Assembly: GCA_018240595.1 (NCBI GenBank)
Contig: JAFEFL010000070.1
Coordinates: 372,001 to 436,000, forward strand
Direction: 5' to 3'
From: Pseudomonadota bacterium
GTDB lineage: Bacteria; Pseudomonadota; Alphaproteobacteria; Rhizobiales; Xanthobacteraceae
Length of the DNA: 64,000 nucleotides
Shown here: positions 28,313 to 35,676 of the stretch, piece after piece
How positions within the stretch are numbered: the first letter of the stretch is position 1
How the letters are laid out: every line of letters starts with the position of its first letter
Notes under the pieces: model-generated
What the model saw: the letters and a program-made list of their open reading frames with translations, nothing else
Told to the model about the DNA's origin: nothing
Databases searched by the model: none
Translations under genes and position numbers: made by a program

Positions 28313-29245
28313 TCAATATTTCGACGGCACGTAGAGCTCGGGCGGCAGGGTCTTGCGCTCATAGTTCGGATCGAACACCCGGTCCGGCAGCGCGATCTCC
28401 TGGTGCGGCACCGGCTCGTACGGAATCTGCTGCAACAGGTGGTCGATGCAGTTCAGCCGCGCCCGCTTCTTGTCGTTGCCTTCGACGATGTACCACGGCG
28501 CCTCGGGGATGTTCGTCCTGGTGAACATCTGCTCCTTGGCCCGGGTATAGTCCTCCCAGCGCACCCGCGACTGCAGGTCCATCGGCGACAGCTTCCACTG
28601 CTTCAGCGGATCGTGGATGCGCATCAGGAAGCGCATCTGCTGCTCCTCGTCGGTGATCGAGAACCAGTACTTGATCAGCTTGATGCCGGAGCGCACCAGC
28701 ATTCGCTCAAACTCGGGAACGTCCTTGAAGAACTGCTCGACCTGATCGGGCGAGGCAAAGCCCATGACGCGCTCGACGCCGGCGCGATTGTACCAGGAGC
28801 GGTCGAACAGGACGATTTCGCCGCCGGCCGGCAGATGCGGCACGTAGCGCTGGAAGTACCACTGCGTCTTTTCGCGATCGGTCGGCGCCGGCAGCGCCAC
28901 GGCACGGCAGACGCGCGGGTTGAGGCGCTGGGTTATGCGCTTGATGACGCCGCCCTTGCCGGCGGAATCGCGGCCCTCGAAGACGACAACAATCTTCTGC
29001 CGGGTGTGGACGACCCAGTCCTGCAGCTTGATCAGCTCGGCCTGCAGCCGCAGCAGGCTGCGGAAATAGGCCTGCCGCTCGATGGTCGGCGGATGGCTGT
29101 GCCGGTAGATCTTGCGCAGCTCTTCGGACAGCGCGGGCTCGGAGAGTTCGAGTTCGTAGTCCTCGTCGAGCGTGTCAGCGAGCTCGGCTTCAAGCCAGTC
29201 CGCGCCGTTGAGGGTAGCGGCGTTCGGTTCGTCTCTATCAGTCAT
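28313..29245 (-). CDS. ppk2: Polyphosphate kinase 2 (PPK2 family)
   Basis: About 310 residues of a PPK2-family kinase (PF03976), which moves phosphate between inorganic polyphosphate and nucleoside di- or triphosphates. Walker A is VVFEGRDSAGKGGVIKRI, Walker B is EIVLFDRSWYNRAGVERVMG, and the C-terminal lid is present. The single-domain size and DRSWYNRAG motif suit class I enzymes. The start is uncertain: ATG 29245 lacks a ribosome site, while TTG 29257 has GAGG 8 bases upstream. An 8-base hairpin overlaps the start region. It converges on opgH with only 4 bases between the stops. Confidence 0.93.
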   Translation of the reverse strand: MTDRDEPNAATLNGADWLEAELADTLDEDYELELSEPALSEELRKIYRHSHPPTIERQAYFRSLLRLQAELIKLQDWVVHTRQKIVVVFEGRDSAGKGGVIKRITQRLNPRVCRAVALPAPTDREKTQWYFQRYVPHLPAGGEIVLFDRSWYNRAGVERVMGFASPDQVEQFFKDVPEFERMLVRSGIKLIKYWFSITDEEQQMRFLMRIHDPLKQWKLSPMDLQSRVRWEDYTRAKEQMFTRTNIPEAPWYIVEGNDKKRARLNCIDHLLQQIPYEPVPHQEIALPDRVFDPNYERKTLPPELYVPSKY

Positions 29246-29314
29246 GGCGGCGGACAATGCCGCCGCCTCAAGACAGTTTCATGACGATGCCGGGGCGCTG
29301 TGTCGCAGCGACGA

Positions 29315-30700
29315 TTAGCCGTGCGCCAGCGCGTCGATGATCCTCGCCCAGGAGCGGATGCCCTTGTGGAAGCACTTGAGGTCGAACTTTTCGTTCGGCG
29401 AGTGCACCCGGTCGTCGTCGAGCGCGAAACCGACCATCAGCGCGTCGATGCCGAGCACGTTCTTGAAATCCGAGACGATCGGGATCGAGCCGCCGGCACC
29501 GACGGTCACCGCCTTGCGGCCCCACTCTTCGCCGAGCACCTCGCGCGCCTTGGTCAGCGCCGGATTGTCGAACGACAGTTGCAGCGCCGCGCCTGCCCCG
29601 AAGTTGCCGAACTCGACCTTGCAGTCGTCCGGCAGCCGGTCGCGAACGAACTTGCGGAACGCTTCCTTGATTTTCGACGGGTCCTGCCGCCCCACCAGAC
29701 GAAACGACACCTTGGCGGAAGCCTCACCCGGAATGACCGTCTTGGCGCCCTCACCGGTATAACCGCCGATGATGCCGTTGATCTCGGCGGTCGGCCGCGT
29801 GGTGATCTGTTCGATCAGCAGCCGGCCCTTCTCGCCCGCGGAATGTTTGAGACCGATCGGCCCCAGGAACGACTCTTCGGTCAGGCCCAGTACGGCAAGA
29901 TCGGCCTTGATGTCGGCCGGCAGGTCGTCAACGCCGTCGTAAAAGCCGGGAATGGTGACGCGGTTGTCGTCATCCCACATGGCGCCAAGGATCTTCGCCA
30001 GCAAACGGATCGGATTCTGCGCCGCGCCGCCGAATTGGCCCGAGTGCAGATCGCGATCGGCGCAGGTGATTTTCACCTCTTCGTAGATAAGGCCGCGCAG
30101 CGATGTCGTGATCGCCGGCGTATTGCCGTCCCACATCGCCGTGTCGCACACCAGGGCAAGGTCGGCCTTGAGCTCGCCGGCATTCTCGCGGACGAAGGCC
30201 GGGAGATTCCGCGAGCCGCACTCCTCTTCGCCTTCGATCATGGCGGTGATGTTCAGTGGCAGCTTGCCGGTGACCGATTTGTAGGCACGGCAGGCTTCGA
30301 CGAAAGTCATGAACTGGCCCTTATCGTCGCAGGCGCCGCGCGCGACGATGATCTTGCGGCCGTCGGCCAAGGTTTCGATGCGCGGCTCGAAAGGCGGCGC
30401 CTTCCAGAGATTGAGCGGATCGACCGGCTGAACGTCATAGTGCCCATAAAACAGCACGCTGGGCCCGCTGGCGCCGTTAGCTTTTCCGAGCACGACCGGA
30501 TGACCGGCGGTCGGACGGACGCTGGCCTCGAATCCGATGGATTTCAGGTCCGCGGCGACGTGATCGGCCGCGGCGCGGCACTGTTCCTGGAAGGCCGGAT
30601 CTGTCGAAACCGACGGGATCCGCAGCAAGGCGAACAGCCGGTCGACGCTGTTGTCGAGATCCTGGTCGATGCGGGCGAGAACGGCGTCCAATGCGCTCAT
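29315..30700 (-). CDS. M20-family metallopeptidase / dipeptidase
   Basis: A 461-residue M20/M28-type zinc peptidase from ATG 30700 (MSALDAVLARIDQDLDNSVD), with AAGGAA upstream. Zinc and catalytic residues are visible: VLFYGHYDVQPVDPLNLW (His, Asp), RGACDDKGQ (bridging Asp), MIEGEEECGS (general base Glu and zinc Glu), LVCDTAMW (Asp) and the terminal His in VHSPNEKFDL. The lid domain includes CADRDLHSGQFGG. This subgroup (CNDP/DapE-like dipeptidases) releases C-terminal residues from dipeptides. It is cytosolic with no signal peptide. ppk2 lies about 70 bases downstream on the same strand. Confidence 0.93.
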   Translation of the reverse strand: MSALDAVLARIDQDLDNSVDRLFALLRIPSVSTDPAFQEQCRAAADHVAADLKSIGFEASVRPTAGHPVVLGKANGASGPSVLFYGHYDVQPVDPLNLWKAPPFEPRIETLADGRKIIVARGACDDKGQFMTFVEACRAYKSVTGKLPLNITAMIEGEEECGSRNLPAFVRENAGELKADLALVCDTAMWDGNTPAITTSLRGLIYEEVKITCADRDLHSGQFGGAAQNPIRLLAKILGAMWDDDNRVTIPGFYDGVDDLPADIKADLAVLGLTEESFLGPIGLKHSAGEKGRLLIEQITTRPTAEINGIIGGYTGEGAKTVIPGEASAKVSFRLVGRQDPSKIKEAFRKFVRDRLPDDCKVEFGNFGAGAALQLSFDNPALTKAREVLGEEWGRKAVTVGAGGSIPIVSDFKNVLGIDALMVGFALDDDRVHSPNEKFDLKCFHKGIRSWARIIDALAHG

Positions 30701-31129
30701 TAGCTTCGTTCCTTTTAGTCGAATTCCAGTCAAACGCCGACGAACCACGGCAATTCGCAATGCAACCGCTTACGATGTCATGCGTTTGCGATGCGACATT
30801 CAGATACTTTTAAGCCATGTCGGTCAAGACGGAGCCCTAGCCACGAAATGCGGCATAAAAATCTTCCATCGCTGCGTCCAACCGCATATCAGCCCCGTTG
30901 GACGTCGCCGAGCGGCAACCTGAAAAGTATTGACGGCAAAGGCCCGCGCGGCCTTGACTCAAAATGTGATGGTCGTCACAGCAGCCTGGTATTCCGTGCC
31001 TTACCGATTGCATGACATCAGCGAACGTAGAACTATGTTGCGGCGTGTCGTGCATCGTGCTTGTCAACACCGCCAAAACGTTCAATATTTTTGGCAACCT
31101 CGACGTCAGTGCGAGGATGTGAGGGGAAC
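30701..31129. other. 429-base intergenic region with a CRP-type site
   Basis: This gap separates the divergent M20 peptidase and DUF2267-like genes. Its one clear element is the TGTGA-N6-TCACA palindrome at 30965-30980 (listed separately). The last 100 bases are AT-richer and end with a strong ribosome site (GAGGGGAA, 31121-31128). Short open frames in the gap have no coding character or family resemblance. Confidence 0.45.
30965..30980. promoter_or_regulatory. Perfect CRP/FNR-superfamily consensus palindrome
   Basis: TGTGA-TGGTCG-TCACA matches the consensus TGTGA-N6-TCACA used by cAMP receptor protein and many relatives, with both 5-base arms exact. It lies about 150 bases upstream of the DUF2267-like gene and 265 bases from the M20 start, inside the only large gap of this neighbourhood. 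A CRP-like regulator may control one or both genes, which is an inference. Confidence 0.5.
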
Positions 31130-31492
31130 ATGAACGAACTCGTCGCCCGTTTCGTATCCAACGTTGGCATCGATCAGCCGACAGCGGAAAAAGCTCTCGG
31201 CATTATTCTCGACTTCCTGCAGAAGGAAGGCCCCGCCGACAAGGTCCAGGCGCTGATCGACAGCCTGCCCGACGGGGCGGCGCTCATGCAATCGGCCCAA
31301 GAATCCGGCGGCGGAATGTTTTCCATGGGGGGACTGATGGGTGCCGGCAGCCGCATGATGGCGGCGGGTCTGACCATGGGCCAGGTGCAGGCCGTGACCA
31401 AGGAAACCATCGCCTTCGCCCGCGAAAAGGTCGGCGAGGACACGATCGGCGAAATCGTCGGCTCGATCCCCGGCCTGAGCCAGTTCGTCTGA
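31130..31492 (+). CDS. Small helical protein, DUF2267/DUF2780-like
   Basis: A 120-residue protein from ATG 31130 (MNELVARFVSNVGIDQPTAE) with a very strong ribosome site. The first 60 residues form amphipathic helices (KALGIILDFLQKEGPADKVQ, ALIDSLPDGAALMQ), followed by a Gly/Met-rich stretch (GGGMFSMGGLMGAGSRMMAA) and a helical end (GEDTIGEIVGSIPGL). The arrangement resembles small DUF2267- or DUF2780-type proteins found across Alphaproteobacteria. I am not certain which family applies. No signal peptide and no catalytic motif. A perfect CRP-type site lies upstream. Confidence 0.7.
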   Translation: MNELVARFVSNVGIDQPTAEKALGIILDFLQKEGPADKVQALIDSLPDGAALMQSAQESGGGMFSMGGLMGAGSRMMAAGLTMGQVQAVTKETIAFAREKVGEDTIGEIVGSIPGLSQFV

Positions 31493-31541
31493 CGCTCCAC
31501 ATTCGATTATCAGCACATTCGAGACCGGTCTGGAGCGGCGG

Positions 31542-31952
31542 ATGTCCTATCCCATCACCGACCTGCAGGGGATCGATGGCGACGCCGTCGCCGCCCTCCG
31601 CTCGGCCGGAATCCGTTCGACCGGGACGCTGCTGGAGAAGGCGCGCACCGTCAAAGGCCGCAAGCTGCTCGCCGAGAAAACGCAGTTCGACGAAAAGCAA
31701 TTGCTGTGCTGGGCCAACGGCGCCGACCGCATGCGCGTGAGGGGCGTCAGCAAGGAATATGCTCTGCTACTCCACTATGCCGGCGTCGATACCGTGAAGG
31801 AGTTGTCCTACCGCAACCCGCGCAATCTCGCCGCTGCGCTGGCGCAGGCCAACGAGAAGCACCGCGTCGTTCGCATTCTCCCGTCCGAGAAAGTTGTCGA
31901 TCGCTGGATCGAGCACGCCAAGAAGCTGCCGCTCAAGATCTCGTATCGCTGA
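31542..31952 (+). CDS. DUF4332 domain-containing protein (helix-hairpin-helix)
   Basis: A 136-residue protein (MSYPITDLQGIDGDAVAALR). It shows two helix-hairpin-helix-like repeats, near DLQGIDGDAVAALRSAGIRS and MRVRGVSKEYALLLHYAGVD, as in DUF4332 (PF14229), which resembles DNA-binding or protein-binding HhH modules. It is soluble and cytosolic, of unknown function. It follows the DUF2267-like gene after about 50 bases on the same strand and precedes the folate operon by about 50 bases, so it may be part of a longer transcript. Confidence 0.82.
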   Translation: MSYPITDLQGIDGDAVAALRSAGIRSTGTLLEKARTVKGRKLLAEKTQFDEKQLLCWANGADRMRVRGVSKEYALLLHYAGVDTVKELSYRNPRNLAAALAQANEKHRVVRILPSEKVVDRWIEHAKKLPLKISYR

Positions 31953-32005
31953 GCCCCGCCGCGCGCGATCCCTGCCCGCCTTGACAGCCTCGGTCCCGGC
32001 GCGCC

Positions 32006-32884
32006 ATGCCAAAGGCGATGGAGCCCGTCAGCATCGCAATGCCCCCAGATCCCGCGCCGGCCACGGCGCCGCGGCCCCTTGCCGGCCTTCTCGAGGGCGG
32101 ACGCCCGCTCGTCATGGGCATTCTCAACGTCACGCCGGATTCTTTTTCCGACGGCGGCCAATTTCTCGATCCCGCACGCGCCATCGCCCACGCCGAGGAG
32201 ATGGTCTCGCAGGGCGCCGACATTCTCGACATCGGCGCGGAATCGACGCGGCCTTATGGCGGCATGCGCCCAGTGACCGCGGCTGACGAGATGGATCGGC
32301 TGAAGCCGGTCTTGCCGGCCGTCGTCAGGCTCGGCGTGCCGGTCTCGATCGACAGCCTGAAGGCCGACGTCGTCGCCTGGGCGCTCGACAATGGCGCGAC
32401 CATCGCCAACGACGTATGGGGCCTGCAAGGCGATCCGGCGATGGCCAGCGTGGTGGCGTCGCGCGGCGTGCCGGTCATCGCCATGCACAATCGCGCCGAG
32501 GTCGATCCAGCCATCGACATCGTCGCCGACGTCGCCGCGTTCTTCTCGCGTTCGATCCAGATTGCTTCGGCGGCCGGTATCGCCCGCGGCAACATCGTGC
32601 TCGATCCGGGTATCGGTTTCGGCAAGACGCCCGAGCAGAGCATCATCACCCTGGCGCACACCGCCGCCTTCAAGGCCTTCGGCCTGCCCCTGCTGGTCGG
32701 CGCCTCTCGCAAGCGCTTCATCAATTCGGTGAGCCCCGCTCCACCGGACCGGCGCATCGGCGGCTCGCTCGCCAGCCATCTCTATGCCGTGCGCCACGGA
32801 GCGGCCATCGTGCGCGTTCATGACGTCGCCGAAACCGTGCAGGCGCTGCGCGTTATCGCTGCCATCGAGAAGGCCGCAACATGA
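32006..32884 (+). CDS. folP: Dihydropteroate synthase
   Basis: A 292-residue dihydropteroate synthase, the sulfonamide target, which joins p-aminobenzoate to dihydropterin pyrophosphate in folate synthesis. Diagnostic motifs are MGILNVTPDSFSDGG, ILDIGAESTRPYGG, VSIDSLKADVVAWAL, NDVWGLQGDP, NIVLDPGIGFGKTPEQS, LLVGASRKRFI and the final His region IVRVHDV. The enzyme core begins near residue 33, so internal ATGs at 32018 or 32039 are possible starts. Its stop overlaps the folB start by 4 bases. Sulfonamide resistance cannot be judged from sequence alone. Confidence 0.95.
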   Translation: MPKAMEPVSIAMPPDPAPATAPRPLAGLLEGGRPLVMGILNVTPDSFSDGGQFLDPARAIAHAEEMVSQGADILDIGAESTRPYGGMRPVTAADEMDRLKPVLPAVVRLGVPVSIDSLKADVVAWALDNGATIANDVWGLQGDPAMASVVASRGVPVIAMHNRAEVDPAIDIVADVAAFFSRSIQIASAAGIARGNIVLDPGIGFGKTPEQSIITLAHTAAFKAFGLPLLVGASRKRFINSVSPAPPDRRIGGSLASHLYAVRHGAAIVRVHDVAETVQALRVIAAIEKAAT

Positions 32885-33258
32885 CCGACCGGATTTTCAT
32901 TCGCGGCCTGGCGCTGCATTCCTATCACGGCGTGATGCCGCACGAAGGCAAGGTCGGCCAGACTTTCACCATCGATCTCGACCTCGACATCGACCTGTCG
33001 GATGCGGCGCGCTCGGACAAGGTCAAGGACACCGTGTCCTATGCCGACGTCGCGCAATGCGTCGAAAAGGCTTTCACCGGCCAGCGCTTCCGCCTGATCG
33101 AAGCCGCCGGCGGCGCCGTGGCCGATGCCGTGCTCGCCAGCTTCCCGCGCGTGCTCACGGTCGTCGTGACCATCCACAAGCCGCATGCGCCGATCGCCGC
33201 CACCTTCAACGACGTCGGCATCACGCTCACCCGCAGCCGCGGCAAAGCCAGATCATGA
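32881..33258 (+). CDS. folB: Dihydroneopterin aldolase
   Basis: A 125-residue dihydroneopterin aldolase that converts dihydroneopterin to 6-hydroxymethyl-dihydropterin and glycolaldehyde. Typical features are DRIFIRGLALHSYHGVMPHE at the N-terminus, GQTFTIDLDLDIDLSDAARS, DTVSYADVAQCVEKAFTG with the substrate-binding Tyr, FRLIEAAGGAVADAVLASFP with the conserved Glu, and VVVTIHKPHAPI with the catalytic Lys. The length is normal and the enzyme forms octamers in known relatives. ATGA overlaps link it to folP before and folK after. Confidence 0.95.
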   Translation: MTDRIFIRGLALHSYHGVMPHEGKVGQTFTIDLDLDIDLSDAARSDKVKDTVSYADVAQCVEKAFTGQRFRLIEAAGGAVADAVLASFPRVLTVVVTIHKPHAPIAATFNDVGITLTRSRGKARS

Positions 33259-33764
33259 GCGCCGGCACGGCGGCGACGCGCGCTTATCTCGCGCTCGGCG
33301 GCAATGTCGGCGACAGCCGCGCCACCCTCGACGGCGCTGTGCTGGCGCTGTCCGATGCCGACGGCATGCGTCTGGTCGCCCGGTCCTCGGACTACAAAAC
33401 GCCGCCTTGGGGCGTCACCGACCAGGCGCCGTTCATCAACCTCTGCGTCGCCATCGATACGACGCTGGCGCCCCGCGCGCTGCTGGCCAGCATCCACGGC
33501 ATCGAGCGCCGGTTCGGCCGCGACCGGGCCAGCGAGCAGCGCTGGGGGCCGCGCACGCTCGACATCGATATCATCGCCTATGACGATCTGACACTCGACG
33601 AGCCGGGCCTGATCCTGCCGCATCCGCGCCTGTTCGAACGCGCCTTCGTGCTGATGCCGCTCGCCGAGATCGCGGGCGACGTTACCATCGCCGGCCGGAC
33701 ACCGCGGGCCGCACTGGCAAGTCTCGACACCGCCGGGATCGAGCGGCTACCACCCCTCCGCTGA
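33255..33764 (+). CDS. folK: 6-hydroxymethyl-7,8-dihydropterin pyrophosphokinase
   Basis: A 169-residue HPPK that pyrophosphorylates hydroxymethyl-dihydropterin with ATP, giving the substrate of FolP. It starts at ATG 33255 overlapping the folB stop. The landmarks are AYLALGGNVGDSRATLDGAV, SSDYKTPPWGVTDQAPFINL, ERRFGRDRASEQRWGPRTLD, LDIDIIAYDDLTLDEPGL with the magnesium-binding Asp pair, and LPHPRLFERAFVLMPLAEIA. Complete and typical. The three-gene cluster folP-folB-folK is translationally coupled throughout. Confidence 0.96.
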   Translation: MSAGTAATRAYLALGGNVGDSRATLDGAVLALSDADGMRLVARSSDYKTPPWGVTDQAPFINLCVAIDTTLAPRALLASIHGIERRFGRDRASEQRWGPRTLDIDIIAYDDLTLDEPGLILPHPRLFERAFVLMPLAEIAGDVTIAGRTPRAALASLDTAGIERLPPLR

Positions 33765-33825
33765 CGGGCACGCCGCTTGCTTTATCGCAATGGCGAGCGC
33801 CGGGCTTCTATGGCAATTTGGGCCC

Positions 33826-35676
33826 ATGAGTAACGTATCCTTCGCCGCCGAATTTCCGCCCGCCGACGCCGCCGAGTGGCGCAAGCTGGTCGATACCGCC
33901 CTCAAGGGCGCCGACTTCGACAAGCGCCTCGTCAGCCGCAGCTATGACGGCCTGCGCGTGGAGCCGCTCTATCCGCGGGCCAAAGGCGCCCATGCGACCG
34001 TCGGGCGCGCCGGCGGCGAGCCCTGGCAGGTGATGGCGCGTACCGACCATCCCGACCCCGCGGAAGCGAATAAACAGACGCTCCTCGACCTTGAGAATGG
34101 CGCCACCGGGTTGTCGCTGGTCTTCGCCGGAAGCATCGGCAGCTATGGCTACGGACTGGGCGGCGCCGAGGCGACCATCGCCCGCGCCCTCGACAACGTC
34201 TGGCTGGATGCGGTTGCGATCGAAACCGATTTCAGCGCGCAGGAAAAGGAAGCCGGCCTCAACCTCGCCAGGGCGGTCAAGGCGCGCGGCATCGATCCGG
34301 CGAAGACACAGATCCGCTTCGGCCACGATCCGCTGGGACTGATGGTGCGCAATGGCGCCGCGCCACGGCCGTGGACCGAGACGGCCAGGCTGCTCGCCGG
34401 CTTCGCCGCCGATCTGACGGCGCAAAGCTTCAAGGGACCGTTCGCGGTGGCCGACGGCCGCGCCGTCCACGCCGCCGGCGGCTCGGAAGCGCAGGAGCTC
34501 GCCTTCGCGCTCGGCAATGCGGTCGCCTATCTGCGGATGTTCGTCGACAACGGCGTGCCGCTCGACGAGGCGCGCAAACTGATCTTCTTCCGCCTCGCCG
34601 CCGATGCCGACGAGTTCATGACCATCGCCAAGTTCCGCGCGCTGCGGAAGCTGTGGGCGCGCGTCGAGGAAGCCTCAGGGCTGACGCCGCGGCCGGCTTT
34701 CGTTTCGGCCGAGACGGCATGGCGCATGATGACGCAGCGCGATCCTTACGTGAACATGCTGCGCACGACGATCGCAATCACCGCCGCCGGGCTCGGCGGC
34801 GCCGACAGCGTCAGCGTGCTGCCCTTCACGATGGCGCGCGGCCTGCCCGATGCATTCGCGCGAAGAGTTGCGCGCAACGAGCAACTCATCCTGCTCGAGG
34901 AGTCGAACCTCTACCGCGTCGCCGATCCGGCGGCCGGCGCCGGCGGCATCGAGGCGTTGACGGCGCAGCTCGCGCAGACGGCGTGGTCGCTGTTTCAGGA
35001 GATCGAGAAAGCCGGCGGTGCGGCCGAGGCCATCGCGCAGGGCCTGATCCAAGCGAAAGTCACCGAAACGCGCAAGGCGCGCGAGGCCAATGTCGCGCGC
35101 CGCAAGGACCCGCTCACCGGCGCCAGCGAATTCCCGCATCTCGGCGAAGCCGAGGTGAAGGTGCTCGCCGTACCGCGCGTCAAGGTCGCGCCGGTGCCGG
35201 CGGCGATCACGCTCGACGCGATACCGGCGATGCGGCTCGCCGAACCGTTCGAGGCGCTGCGCGACAGATCCGACGATCTTGCGCGCAAGTCGGGGTCGCG
35301 GCCGAAAGTGTTTCTCGCCAATCTCGGCAAGCTCTCGGAGTTCACCGCGCGCGCCACCTACGCCCGGAATTTCTACGAGGCCGGCGGCATCGAGGCTATC
35401 GGCTCCGACGGCTACAAGGATCTGCCCGAGATGATCGCGGCGTTCCGCGCGTCGGGAACGACGCTCGCCTGCCTCTGTTCATCGGACAAGGTGTACGAGA
35501 CCGACGCGCTCACCGCCGTCAAGGCGCTCGCGGAAGCCGGCGCCACGATCCATCTCGCCGGGCGGCCCAAGGAACTCGAGGCCGCTCTCAAGGACGCGGG
35601 CGTGAGCACCTTCATTTACGTCGGCTGCGACGTGCTTTCGACGTTGCAGGCCGCCTATGGTAGTCTGGGGGCATGA
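33826..35676 (+). CDS. mutA: Methylmalonyl-CoA mutase, small (beta) subunit
   Basis: A 616-residue small subunit from ATG 33826 (MSNVSFAAEFPPADAAEWRK). It has the TIM-barrel fold (DGLRVEPLYPRA, VAYLRMFVDNGVPLDEARK, RDPYVNMLRTTIAITAAGLG). The C-terminal flavodoxin-like domain has lost the cobalamin-binding DxHxxG motif: it reads VFLANLGKLSEFTARATYAR where the catalytic subunit has GQDGHDRG. This matches the non-catalytic subunit of heterodimeric mutases. The pair interconverts (R)-methylmalonyl-CoA and succinyl-CoA in propionate metabolism. Its stop overlaps the next start by 4 bases. Confidence 0.94.
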   Translation: MSNVSFAAEFPPADAAEWRKLVDTALKGADFDKRLVSRSYDGLRVEPLYPRAKGAHATVGRAGGEPWQVMARTDHPDPAEANKQTLLDLENGATGLSLVFAGSIGSYGYGLGGAEATIARALDNVWLDAVAIETDFSAQEKEAGLNLARAVKARGIDPAKTQIRFGHDPLGLMVRNGAAPRPWTETARLLAGFAADLTAQSFKGPFAVADGRAVHAAGGSEAQELAFALGNAVAYLRMFVDNGVPLDEARKLIFFRLAADADEFMTIAKFRALRKLWARVEEASGLTPRPAFVSAETAWRMMTQRDPYVNMLRTTIAITAAGLGGADSVSVLPFTMARGLPDAFARRVARNEQLILLEESNLYRVADPAAGAGGIEALTAQLAQTAWSLFQEIEKAGGAAEAIAQGLIQAKVTETRKAREANVARRKDPLTGASEFPHLGEAEVKVLAVPRVKVAPVPAAITLDAIPAMRLAEPFEALRDRSDDLARKSGSRPKVFLANLGKLSEFTARATYARNFYEAGGIEAIGSDGYKDLPEMIAAFRASGTTLACLCSSDKVYETDALTAVKALAEAGATIHLAGRPKELEAALKDAGVSTFIYVGCDVLSTLQAAYGSLGA

